12,915 nt of DNA from assembly GCA_026987055.1 (NCBI GenBank), contig JALSNL010000220.1, positions 1 through 12,915 on the forward strand, written 5' to 3'. Numbering within the stretch: position 1 is the first letter of the stretch; every line of letters begins with the position of its first letter. The translations under genes were made by a program, and so were the position numbers. The DNA comes from Melioribacteraceae bacterium (lineage in GTDB: Bacteria > Bacteroidota > Ignavibacteria > Ignavibacteriales > Melioribacteraceae). Positions 6,253-12,915 of the stretch are shown here, piece after piece. Under the pieces are notes generated by a model. The model ran no database searches. It was not told where the DNA came from and worked only from the letters and a program-made list of their open reading frames with translations.

Positions 6253-7899
6253 TTAATTTTTATGCAGTAATTTATTATAAACAAAATCATCATTTAAGAT
6301 ATTAACCGTAGTAGCAAATTGGTTATCATGTTTAAGTGATTCTATTATTCTTCCTTTTCTGCCATTGGCTCTTGCAGCAAGTTCTTTTTTTATTTCCGCA
6401 ATAATATCTTTTTTATATTTTGTCAGTTCTTTTTCTTTAACATTTACAAATTTACTTTTTAATTTTTCAATTTCAGTTAGTAAATCCGAATCATAACCAT
6501 CATCTTCAAATGTATCTTCAAGTTCATTTAAAAGTTTTTCGGAATTAGATTTATATTTAAATTTTTCTTGTTTCAGATGTTCCATAAAATCATTAAATAA
6601 TTCATCATCTGTTTTTGTATTAATAATATCTTCCGTATTAGTATTAAAAAATCTTGTGGCAAATCTAAAGAACATTCCTTTAGCCAATAATACTTTTACA
6701 AAAGGTGATTCGGAAGAATTAATAACTATGGAATCAGGAGTAATTCCGCCACCGGCAAAAACTTCCCGTTTATTATCGGTAAAAAATGTTTTGTTGTTTT
6801 TTTGCCTTGAACTATCAAACACATCTTTTCCTTTGGAATAATCAATCTTTTGAATACATCTTCCGCTTGGTGTGTAATATCTTGCAGTAGTAAGCTTTAA
6901 CGATGTATTAAAAGAAAGCGGAACAACAGTTTGAACCAAACCCTTACCAAAAGATTTTGTTCCTACAACAATTGCTCTATCATGATCTTGTAAAGCACCG
7001 GTAACAATTTCGGAAGCGGAAGCGGAACCATTATCAACCAATACTGCAAGTTTTATATCAGGAGCAATAGGTTTTTCTTTTGCTTTGTAAGTTTGTCCTT
7101 TTTTATTGCTTCTACCTTTAATGGAAACTACAACTTGATTTTTCTTAAGAAATTTTTCACATACATCAACAGCAGCATCTAAAAGTCCGCCGGGGTTTCC
7201 TCGTAAATCCAGTACAATAGATTTAATATCTTTTTGACCACGCAGCTCTTGTATAGCTTTTCGTATTTCGTCTCCGGCACTTCTTGTAAATCCGCTTAAC
7301 TTTAAATATGCATTATTGCTTCCGGCAGGAACAAACCCATAATATGTTAAATTCTTAATTTCAATTTCTTCACTTACCAAATTAAACACAAGTTCGTCTT
7401 TTAAGCCTTCTCTTTTTATTGTGATTGATATTTCCGTACCGGGTTCTTTCTTTAAATAATCTCCTAATTTATTATAATTTTTTCTTGATATTTCAATACT
7501 ATCAACTTTAACAATTACATCACCAATTCTAATTCCTTGTCTTTGAGCGGAATATCCTTCTATTAAATCTACAACCGTTACTTTATTATTTTGTATGCCA
7601 ACAGTTGCACCAATACCGCCATATTTGCCTTTTGTAATAATTTCAATATCTTTTTGGTGATTTGCATCTATATAAACCGTATAAGGATCAAGTGTGGAAA
7701 GCATTCCTTTTATGCCTTCAAGCATAAAGGGTTCCGGTTTTACTTCGTCAACGTAATTTAATGCTATTTCTTTATATACTCTGCCAAAAATATCTATGCT
7801 CTTTGACATTTGAAAATATATATCGGAATCGCTATTAACAAAACCGACTAAAATTAGTAAAGTTATTACTGCAATTATTTTATAAAATTTTTTCTTCAT
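6253..7899 (-). CDS. S41-family C-terminal processing peptidase (CtpA/Prc-like)
   Basis: The 548-residue protein is an envelope serine protease with a Ser-Lys dyad that trims C-terminal tails of secreted or membrane proteins. An N-terminal hydrophobic segment (about 7-21) after MKKKFYK is a signal peptide or anchor. A helical cap follows (about 30-85), then a PDZ domain (about 88-175; KYGGIGATVG, AQRQGIRIGDVIVKVD). The S41 core carries LDLRGNPGGLLDAAV, DNGSASASEIVTGALQD with nucleophile S294, and GTKSFGKGLVQT with K319 and Q323. The 25- and 4-residue spacings agree with E. coli Prc Ser430, Lys455 and Gln459 (mature numbering). The last 150 residues are charged and helical, probably coiled coil, as in longer Bacteroidota members. 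It begins 2 nt after the tmk stop and is the last gene of the ybbR-tmk-S41 operon, so it is probably translationally coupled. Natural substrates are unknown. Confidence 0.94.
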   Translation of the reverse strand: MKKKFYKIIAVITLLILVGFVNSDSDIYFQMSKSIDIFGRVYKEIALNYVDEVKPEPFMLEGIKGMLSTLDPYTVYIDANHQKDIEIITKGKYGGIGATVGIQNNKVTVVDLIEGYSAQRQGIRIGDVIVKVDSIEISRKNYNKLGDYLKKEPGTEISITIKREGLKDELVFNLVSEEIEIKNLTYYGFVPAGSNNAYLKLSGFTRSAGDEIRKAIQELRGQKDIKSIVLDLRGNPGGLLDAAVDVCEKFLKKNQVVVSIKGRSNKKGQTYKAKEKPIAPDIKLAVLVDNGSASASEIVTGALQDHDRAIVVGTKSFGKGLVQTVVPLSFNTSLKLTTARYYTPSGRCIQKIDYSKGKDVFDSSRQKNNKTFFTDNKREVFAGGGITPDSIVINSSESPFVKVLLAKGMFFRFATRFFNTNTEDIINTKTDDELFNDFMEHLKQEKFKYKSNSEKLLNELEDTFEDDGYDSDLLTEIEKLKSKFVNVKEKELTKYKKDIIAEIKKELAARANGRKGRIIESLKHDNQFATTVNILNDDFVYNKLLHKN

Positions 7900-7901
7900 T
7901 C

Positions 7902-8525
7902 TTATTTTTCTTCCTTCAATAAATCTTCAATTTTATTTACTATTACTTTATGAATTTCTTCTATCTTCATTAAACCGTTTATTATAACAAAACGTTCCTC
8001 TTTTCCGGCTAAAATTTTGTAGCCGTTTCTAACTTTTTCATAAAAATCATTTTCGGAAATTTCTATTCTATCCAGTTCTTCGTGTGTAAGCTTTGCTTTC
8101 CTTTTAAGTACTTCTTCAATCGGAATATCCAAAAAAAATGTTACGGTTGGAATAGCTTGACCGATAGCAAATTTTTGCAAATCCATTACAAATTTTGTAT
8201 CTATTCCACGGCCAAAACCTTGATAAGCAATTGAGGAATCGTGAAAACGATCTGAAATAACAATTTTATTATTTTGCAAAAAAGGAATAATTTTTTCACG
8301 GACAAGTTGGGAACGACTTGCCGAAAATAACAACACCTCGGTTTCAATTGTCATTTCCGAATTTTTTTTATCTAATAAAATCTCTCTGATTTTTTCCGAG
8401 ATTTTTACACCGCCCGGTTCTCTTATTAACTTTACTTCTTTGTTTTGTTTTTCAAAATAATTTTTAAGTAATTTTACTTGGGTAGATTTACCGCAGAAAT
8501 CTAAGCCTTCAAAGGTTATAAACAT
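7902..8525 (-). CDS. tmk: Thymidylate kinase (dTMP kinase)
   Basis: The 207-residue enzyme phosphorylates dTMP to dTDP with ATP, the step of dTTP synthesis shared by de novo and salvage routes. The P-loop is GLDFCGKST (G7-T15), with Phe-Cys where many homologues have Gly-Ala or Phe-Ser. REPGG (35-39) and the DRF motif (92-94, DRFHDSSIAYQG) that contact dTMP are present, followed by a beta-strand TVTFFLDIP and the lid region RKAKLTHEELDRIE. Length and motif order are normal for bacterial Tmk. The start is the first ATG, 1 nt after the stop of the ybbR-like gene, and its own stop is 2 nt before the peptidase start. It is therefore the middle gene of a tightly packed operon and has no separate promoter that can be seen. 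Confidence 0.97.
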   Translation of the reverse strand: MFITFEGLDFCGKSTQVKLLKNYFEKQNKEVKLIREPGGVKISEKIREILLDKKNSEMTIETEVLLFSASRSQLVREKIIPFLQNNKIVISDRFHDSSIAYQGFGRGIDTKFVMDLQKFAIGQAIPTVTFFLDIPIEEVLKRKAKLTHEELDRIEISENDFYEKVRNGYKILAGKEERFVIINGLMKIEEIHKVIVNKIEDLLKEEK

Positions 8526-8526
8526 A

Positions 8527-9438
8527 TTAGTATTTTTTTATTATGTATTCTATTTTTTGTGGTCTTTTATAAATAATTGAAGTAAAATTCGGAATATTTA
8601 TTATTGGCTCAACTGCTCCTGTTGTATCATTAATAACTTGTATAAATTTAACATAAGAAGTAATATCTTCTTTCTTCATTTTACTTAATAAATTTATTCC
8701 ACCTCTTAAAGCAACAGTTATTCTATCAGGTGAAAGAATAACATCATATCTTGAGGGAACTCCTGTAAGACCTACTTGAATATCTTCAAATGTTTTATCA
8801 ACTATTTTTTGCACATCAAAACTGACAGTACACTCATTTATATTATATGTTAAAAACGGAATCTTTTTAAGTTTAATTTTTTCAGTAGTATGTTTTTCCA
8901 GATCGGTAAACTTCCGTTTTTTGGTATTTATTACTTTAATTTTTTTTACTAAACTTCTTGGTCCCGATACTTGTACGGAATCCGGATGAACAGTTATTTG
9001 CGAAACAAGATTATAACCCGGTGAATATTTCAAATCTAAAATAGGAACAATTTTTACTTTTTTGCTTATCTTTTTTTCCAGTTTAATACTAATTTTTTCG
9101 GGAGTAATTTTATCTAATTGAAGATTTGAAGATAACCATTGATTAGTATTTAAAACTTTAATTGTAGAAACTGTGTAAACACCTTTTTTCTTTGGACTTG
9201 GAATATAAAATTTTGGAGTTCTACCAAAAGTTTGCTTGGCTAGTAACCAACCTTGTCCTTTAAGGTTAACAGTAACTTCATTGGTTGAAATTGAACTGAT
9301 AGCATATTCTTTAGGAATATTAATAACCTTTACGGGAAGGTTCATTGTAATTGAAAATACTCCGGAAAAAGATACAAACGTCCAAAGAAGTATTGAAAAA
9401 GCAATAACGAAACCAATTGTAATAAATTTTCGTTTCAT
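8527..9438 (-). CDS. YbbR-like domain protein, membrane-anchored
   Basis: The 303-residue protein has one N-terminal transmembrane segment (about 5-24, ITIGFVIAFSILLWTFVSF) followed by an extracytoplasmic part made of YbbR-like repeats: about 31-66 (TMNLPVKVINIPKEY, VNLKGQGWLL), about 126-172 (KIVPILDLKYSPGY, PDSVQVSGPRSLVKKI) and about 217-252 (IQVGLTGVPSRYDVILSPDR, VALRGGINLL). In Firmicutes the YbbR protein CdaR controls the cyclic-di-AMP synthase CdaA. No cdaA gene lies here, so that role cannot be assumed. It is the first gene of the operon with tmk and the S41 peptidase, 1 nt before tmk. The ATG has no Shine-Dalgarno site. The 254 nt upstream hold only the BMC terminator, AT-rich sequence and a TATATTTG octamer (9630-9637) too far away to be convincing. 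Domain call good, function unknown. Confidence 0.85.
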   Translation of the reverse strand: MKRKFITIGFVIAFSILLWTFVSFSGVFSITMNLPVKVINIPKEYAISSISTNEVTVNLKGQGWLLAKQTFGRTPKFYIPSPKKKGVYTVSTIKVLNTNQWLSSNLQLDKITPEKISIKLEKKISKKVKIVPILDLKYSPGYNLVSQITVHPDSVQVSGPRSLVKKIKVINTKKRKFTDLEKHTTEKIKLKKIPFLTYNINECTVSFDVQKIVDKTFEDIQVGLTGVPSRYDVILSPDRITVALRGGINLLSKMKKEDITSYVKFIQVINDTTGAVEPIINIPNFTSIIYKRPQKIEYIIKKY

Positions 9439-9640
9439 GTGTTTATGTTTTGTTTTGCCATTTATAATCCTACTCTATAGGATAAAACAAACTGTATTAA
9501 ATTATTCTCTCAATAAAAAATATACTTAAAAAACGAATTCCCTATCTTCCCTAAAAGTCTAAATTGTAATAATAAAATTTATAAACACTCCCTTGCATTT
9601 ACTAAACTATAAGCGAGGCATTTAACTATCAAATATAAAA

Positions 9641-9662
9641 AACTCCACAAAATAGTGGAGTT
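9641..9662 (-). terminator. Intrinsic terminator of the BMC shell operon
   Basis: AACTCCAC (9641-9648) and GTGGAGTT (9655-9662) form a perfect 8-bp stem with a 6-nt loop. On the minus strand it is followed by TTTTTTATATTTG. It lies 30 nt beyond the stop of the second shell gene. Confidence 0.88.
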
Positions 9663-9692
9663 AAATTTAAAACATTTATTTTGAAAAATAAA

Positions 9693-10328
9693 TTAACTCA
9701 TCGTTTTGAAATAATCTAATAATTTAGCTCTATTAGCTTTGGATATATCTCTACCTTTAATAGGAAAATTATCGAAGCTTCTAGCCATTTTTCTTAATGA
9801 ATGAACATTAAGAATTTCCAGGTCTTTCATTGGAGGAATTTTACCGGATGATTTTCCAACTGTTTTAGTAATATTCTTAGATTCTTTTTTTTCAGTTGAA
9901 ATATTTTTTTTGGGTTTAGGTGCTTTTTTAGCAACAGGTTTTTCCGGTTCTTGTTTACTAATAGCTGATTTAAGTTCTACTTTTTCCTTAACCTTTATAT
10001 TATCTTTTGGTAACTCACTTTTTAGAACAATATCTTTTTTTCTTTTGTGTTTTTTTCCTTCGGAAGAAATTAAGATATCTACTTGGTCATCCGGTCTTGG
10101 AATTACGTGTGCAGAAACCAATTGCCCAACTCTTTGTGCGGCAACCGAACCGGCATCTACAGCAGCCTTTACAGCAGCAACTTCGCCAAGTATTTTGATT
10201 ACCATAAGAGCGGCAGAAACTTTTTCTTTTCCTACTATTTTTACGTCTGCTGCTTTTGCCATAGCATCGGCAGCTTCAATAGCACCAACAAGCCCTTTTG
10301 TTTCAATTAGTCCTAAAGCTAAATTCAT
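9693..10328 (-). CDS. BMC shell protein with Lys-rich linker and C-terminal SAP/Rho_N-like domain
   Basis: A 211-residue protein. Residues 1-88 form a single BMC-H domain ([35 protein letters not shown]) with the hexamer-edge Lys25 and the IPRP motif. The pore loop reads KVSAALM (36-42), unlike its neighbour. Residues about 90-163 are a disordered-looking linker dominated by Lys, Glu, Pro and Ser (EPEKPVAKKAPKPKK). Residues about 165-211 form a compact helical module (LEILNVHSLRKMARSF, then GRDISKANRAKLLDYF) whose helix-extended loop-helix pattern resembles SAP and Rho_N folds; that resemblance is by eye. E. coli EutK is a precedent for BMC plus a basic helical C-terminal domain. The whole tail is strongly basic, so binding of nucleic acid or an acidic enzyme surface is conceivable but inferred. 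AGGA precedes the ATG, which lies 12 nt after the first shell gene. The BMC fold is certain. Confidence 0.9.
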   Translation of the reverse strand: MNLALGLIETKGLVGAIEAADAMAKAADVKIVGKEKVSAALMVIKILGEVAAVKAAVDAGSVAAQRVGQLVSAHVIPRPDDQVDILISSEGKKHKRKKDIVLKSELPKDNIKVKEKVELKSAISKQEPEKPVAKKAPKPKKNISTEKKESKNITKTVGKSSGKIPPMKDLEILNVHSLRKMARSFDNFPIKGRDISKANRAKLLDYFKTMS

Positions 10329-10340
10329 TATTGTTCCTAA

Positions 10341-10619
10341 TTAAGAACGTTTTGGTAAAATTACTTCAACATCAGAATGTGGTCTTGGAATTACATGAAC
10401 GGAAACCAGCTCTCCAACTCTTTGTGCAGCAGCTGCTCCGGCATCAGTAGCAGCTTTAACTGCTCCCACATCACCGCGAACCATTACAGTAACATAACCG
10501 CCGCCAATTACTTCTTTGCCAAGTAATTCTACTTTGGCTGCTTTTACCATTGCGTCAGCAGCTTCAATAGAGCCGACTAAACCTTTTGTTTCAATCATTC
10601 CAAGTGCGTCAAGTGTCAT
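10341..10619 (-). CDS. BMC-H shell protein (PduA/EutM-like hexamer)
   Basis: The 92-residue protein is a canonical single-domain BMC-H. It aligns without gaps to the PduA pattern: [10 protein letters not shown] at 5-14, [18 protein letters not shown] at 19-36, [20 protein letters not shown] at 43-62, [11 protein letters not shown] at 75-85. The edge residues K26 and R79 that tile hexamers into sheets are conserved. The pore loop is I38-G39-G40-G41-Y42 where PduA has I-G-S-G-L, so the pore is lined by backbone and glycine, with a Tyr behind. It forms the flat facets of a protein-shelled organelle that encloses enzymes and filters metabolites. It is the first gene of a two-gene operon, with GGGAG 9 nt before the ATG and a good promoter at 10656-10684. 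No BMC-P or enzyme gene is adjacent. Confidence 0.97.
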   Translation of the reverse strand: MTLDALGMIETKGLVGSIEAADAMVKAAKVELLGKEVIGGGYVTVMVRGDVGAVKAATDAGAAAAQRVGELVSVHVIPRPHSDVEVILPKRS

Positions 10620-10655
10620 AAAATTATGCTCCCAATTTGGTTATTAATCAGTTGA

Positions 10656-10684
10656 AAAATAGCTTATAAATAGAAAAATGTCAA
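10656..10684 (-). promoter_or_regulatory. Promoter of the BMC shell operon
   Basis: On the minus strand TTGACA (10679-10684), a 17-nt spacer and TATTTT (10656-10661) form a near-consensus sigma-70 type promoter. Read by the Bacteroidota rule it is TTTG, 20 nt, TATTTTTC, one base from TTTG-N19-21-TAnnTTTG. It would give a leader of roughly 30 nt and separate shell expression from the upstream ruvX and rel genes. Confidence 0.6.
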
Positions 10685-10711
10685 ATAGAACTTTAATTTA
10701 ATTTAATTATT

Positions 10712-10723
10712 TTAACCGGTTAA
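10712..10723. promoter_or_regulatory. Candidate LacI-family-like operator upstream of the BMC promoter
   Basis: TTAACCGGTTAA is a perfect 12-bp palindrome with a central CG, the layout commonly seen in LacI-family operators. It lies about 28 bp upstream of the -35 box of the shell operon and 8 bp past the ruvX stop. It could instead be chance or part of a weak ruvX 3' hairpin. Confidence 0.35.
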
Positions 10724-10730
10724 TTAAGTT

Positions 10731-11162
10731 TTAATTATTATTTAAAAAATCATTAAGTATAACTGCAGCTGCATTTTTATCTATAAGAGATTTATCTCTT
10801 CGTTTCTTTTTTGATTTTACACTTTCAATAATTTGCTCGGTAGCAATTGATGATGAATATCTTTCATCAACAAATTCTATTGGTTGTTTTACTTTGTTTT
10901 TTAACTTCTTTTTAAATTCTTCTACCTTTAATGTTATCTTGGATTTTGTTCCGTCTTCTTTTAACGGATATCCTAAAACAATTTGTACAATATTATATTC
11001 ATTAAAAAGAGAAAGAAATTTTTCCCAGAATTTATTATTATTTTCAATTGTTATTAAAGGAATAGCAAATATTTTTAAAGGATCGGAAATAGCAATGCCA
11101 ATTCTTTTTTCGCCATAGTCTATTGCTAATATTCTTTCTGTATTATCTGTTAATAAATCCAT
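10731..11162 (-). CDS. ruvX: RuvX/YqgF family putative pre-16S rRNA nuclease (Holliday junction resolvase-like)
   Basis: The 143-residue protein has the RNase H-like fold of the YqgF/RuvX family, described as a pre-16S rRNA 5'-end nuclease and, in some bacteria, as a Holliday junction resolvase. The motifs are ILAIDYGEKRIGIAISDP with D15, IVLGYPLKEDGT, FVDERYSS with D99 and E100, and KSLIDKNAAAVILNDFL with D128, so the acidic active-site residues are present. Length is normal for the family. It starts 6 nt after the rel stop codon with only a weak AGG before the ATG, so it is probably translated by coupling to rel. No clear terminator follows it before the shell genes, only AT-rich sequence and the palindrome at 10712-10723, so some readthrough into the shell operon is possible. 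Confidence 0.95.
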   Translation of the reverse strand: MDLLTDNTERILAIDYGEKRIGIAISDPLKIFAIPLITIENNNKFWEKFLSLFNEYNIVQIVLGYPLKEDGTKSKITLKVEEFKKKLKNKVKQPIEFVDERYSSSIATEQIIESVKSKKKRRDKSLIDKNAAAVILNDFLNNN

Positions 11163-11168
11163 AGCCTA

Positions 11169-12915
11169 TCATGTAGCATCAAAACGGTGAACTGCATAAA
11201 TACCCTTATTTTTTTTTAGCTTTTCTATAAGTTTATTTAATTGCGGAACATCTTCGATGTAAACTGTAATTTGTCCGTTAAAAATTGAATCGGTAGAAGT
11301 AATATTAACAGATTTAATATTTGTATTTTGAAAACTTGCAATACTATTGGAAATATCTTTTAATATTCCAGGTCTATCCTCGCCTCTAATTGAAATACCT
11401 GCAAGAAAATGTGCTCCTTTGGTTTGAGGCCATTCAACCGGAACTAATCTATTTTCGTTATGCTCCGAAAGGGCAAGAAGGTTTTTACAATTTCTTCTAT
11501 GAATTTTTATTCCTTCTCCAATAGTTATATATCCAACAATGGGATCACCAGGTATCGGGTTACAACATTTGGCATAATTATAAACTAATCCTTTGTGCTC
11601 CCCTGCAACAACAAGTTCGCCGGCATCTTCGCGTGCGAGTTTTGCAAAGCTGTTAAACTCCAAACTATGATCAACTTCTTCCTTAGGTTCTTCGGGAGCA
11701 AGAATAGAATCCAAATCCAATTTTTCTTGTGCAATTGCAATAAAAAACTTTGATTTATTTTCAAACTTAAGTTTTGTAATTAGCTTATTAAAATCATCCG
11801 CAGATAATGTTATTTTTAATTTTTTAAGTTTCTTTTCCCAAATATCCTTTCCGGTACTAACAGCAATATCTTCTTCTTTTTTAATGTATTTTCTAATGTT
11901 AGATTTTGCTTTGTGAGTTTTAACAAATTGCAACCAACTTCTATTCGGATGTTGATTTTTTGAAGTTAATATTTCCACTTGATCTCCACTATTAAGCGGA
12001 GTGCTGAGCGGAACAATTTTTCCGTTAACTTTTGCTCCTATACAATGGGAACCAACTTTACTATGAATTTCGTAAGCAAAATCTACAGGTGTAGAGTTTG
12101 TAGGTAATATTTTCAAATCACCTTTGGGAGTAAAAATATAAATTTCGTCTTGATATAAATTAAGTTTAAAACTTGCCAGAATTTCGTCGCTTGCTTCTCC
12201 CTTAGAAGATACACTTTCAAAAATATCTCTAATCCAGTTTACCCAATCTTCAAGGTCAGGATTATTAGAGGAAATATTTTCTTTGTATTTCCAATGTGCT
12301 GCAACACCTTTTTCTGCAATTTCGTGCATTTGTCTGGTTCTTATTTGTATTTCAACCAGTTTCCCTTCCGGTCCAATAACCGTATTATGAATAGATTGAT
12401 AATTATTTTTTTTGGGGACTGAAATAAAATCTTTAAATCTATCCGGAATTGGTTTGAACAATTGATTAAAAATCCCTAAAACATAATAACAATCGTTTAC
12501 ATCATTACTTTCAAGAATTATCCTTATAGCCGATAAATCATAAATATCTTCAAGCGGTTTATTTTGTTTTATCATTTTTCTGTAAATACTATAAAGATGT
12601 TTTGGTCGTCCGTCTATTTCAAAGACAAGATCATGCTCCTTAAGTTTTTGAATAATCGGTTCCGTTATTCTTTTAATGTAGGCTTCTCTTTCTTTTCTGG
12701 TTTCCTTAAGTTTTTGTGCTATTTCATTATATGCTTCTTTATTTAGATACTTAAATGCTAAATCTTCAAGTTCCCATTTTACTTTTGCCAATCCGAAACG
12801 ATGAGCAAAAGGAGCATAAATTTCCAAAGTTTCCGTTGCAATTCTTCTTTGCTTATGCGGACTAACAAATTGCAATGTTCTCATGTTATGCAGTCTATCT
12901 GCAAATTTAACAAGA
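11169..12915 (-). CDS. rel: RelA/SpoT-family (p)ppGpp synthetase/hydrolase (5' end missing)
   Basis: The frame runs to the window edge, and ten codons before the Met at 12884 read LVKFADRLHN, the end of the HD hydrolase domain. That Met is therefore internal, and roughly 150 N-terminal residues are missing. Numbering from it, the synthetase domain (about 70-205) has GRPKHLYSIYRKM at 92-104, YDLSAIRII, then RFKD at 149-152 and KKNNYQSIHNT. The TGS domain is at about 247-308 (IFTPKGDLKILP). A Cys-rich conserved module has C440, C441 and C466 (YAKCCNPIPGD, HRRNC). The ACT domain is about 496-571 (EDRPGILKDIS). RFKD fits the RXKD motif of bifunctional Rel/SpoT enzymes rather than the EXDD of RelA-only synthetases, and the HD remnant LVKFADRLHN supports a hydrolase. 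It governs the stringent response on or near the ribosome. The ruvX gene follows after 6 nt. Confidence 0.96.
   Translation of the reverse strand, partial: LVKFADRLHNMRTLQFVSPHKQRRIATETLEIYAPFAHRFGLAKVKWELEDLAFKYLNKEAYNEIAQKLKETRKEREAYIKRITEPIIQKLKEHDLVFEIDGRPKHLYSIYRKMIKQNKPLEDIYDLSAIRIILESNDVNDCYYVLGIFNQLFKPIPDRFKDFISVPKKNNYQSIHNTVIGPEGKLVEIQIRTRQMHEIAEKGVAAHWKYKENISSNNPDLEDWVNWIRDIFESVSSKGEASDEILASFKLNLYQDEIYIFTPKGDLKILPTNSTPVDFAYEIHSKVGSHCIGAKVNGKIVPLSTPLNSGDQVEILTSKNQHPNRSWLQFVKTHKAKSNIRKYIKKEEDIAVSTGKDIWEKKLKKLKITLSADDFNKLITKLKFENKSKFFIAIAQEKLDLDSILAPEEPKEEVDHSLEFNSFAKLAREDAGELVVAGEHKGLVYNYAKCCNPIPGDPIVGYITIGEGIKIHRRNCKNLLALSEHNENRLVPVEWPQTKGAHFLAGISIRGEDRPGILKDISNSIASFQNTNIKSVNITSTDSIFNGQITVYIEDVPQLNKLIEKLKKNKGIYAVHRFDAT

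Noticed and set aside
8527..9438. YbbR-like protein as CdaR, controlling c-di-AMP synthesis
   Set aside because: No cdaA or other cyclic-di-AMP gene is adjacent. The domain alone does not show this role outside Firmicutes.
9467..9483. Small hairpin ATCCTA/TAGGAT upstream of the ybbR-like gene
   Set aside because: A 6-bp stem with no associated promoter or T-run has too little support for a regulatory call.
9910..10344. 144-codon plus-strand open frame opposite the fused BMC gene
   Set aside because: It is the mirror of an Ala/Lys-rich coding sequence. The opposite frame has an unmistakable BMC domain and a good ribosome site, and this one has neither.
12564..12884. Met at 12884 as the start of rel
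   Set aside because: The frame continues upstream as LVKFADRLHN, a conserved part of the HD domain, so the gene is cut by the window and this Met is internal.

Overview
The window is AT-rich (about one third GC by eye) and looks chromosomal, from a bacterium of the Bacteroidota/Chlorobi/Ignavibacteriota group, most likely an Ignavibacteria-like lineage. The strongest clue is the protein cut by the left edge. It ends in a type IX secretion (Por) sorting domain of the '[13 protein letters not shown]' kind that is typical of Ignavibacteria and relatives. The weak use of Shine-Dalgarno sites, TAnnTTTG-like promoter boxes and the gene content fit this assignment. Nearly everything is on the minus strand; the only plus-strand gene is a rubrerythrin.

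Layout, left to right. 1-1491 (-): secreted Ig-like (Big_5) protein with a T9SS tail, last residues outside the window. 1668-2642 (-): NodB-type polysaccharide deacetylase. 2825-4741 (-): htpG, with a clear terminator at 2781-2812. 4742-5123 holds no gene. It contains the htpG leader and a 210-bp inverted-repeat element with GC-rich internal hairpins, flanked by a 10-bp direct repeat like a target-site duplication. 5124-5471 (-): small orphan lipoprotein, preceded by a perfect 15-bp dyad. 5711-6208 (+): rubrerythrin. A hairpin at 6219-6247 separates it from a convergent operon, read right to left as ybbR-like (9438-8527), tmk (8525-7902), S41 peptidase (7899-6253), with gaps of 1-2 nt. 9693-10619 (-): two bacterial microcompartment (BMC) shell genes with their own promoter and terminator. 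10731-11162 (-): ruvX. 11169-12915 (-): RelA/SpoT-family (p)ppGpp enzyme, cut by the right edge.

The housekeeping part covers dTTP synthesis (tmk), envelope proteolysis (S41), protein folding (HtpG), peroxide defence (rubrerythrin), RNA or DNA metabolism (RuvX) and the stringent response (Rel). The accessory interest is the isolated BMC pair. One protein is a plain PduA-like hexamer-former. The other is a BMC domain joined by a long Lys-rich linker to a C-terminal helical module resembling SAP/Rho_N folds. No encapsulated enzymes or BMC-P vertex genes lie beside them here, so they look like a satellite shell locus serving a compartment encoded elsewhere.
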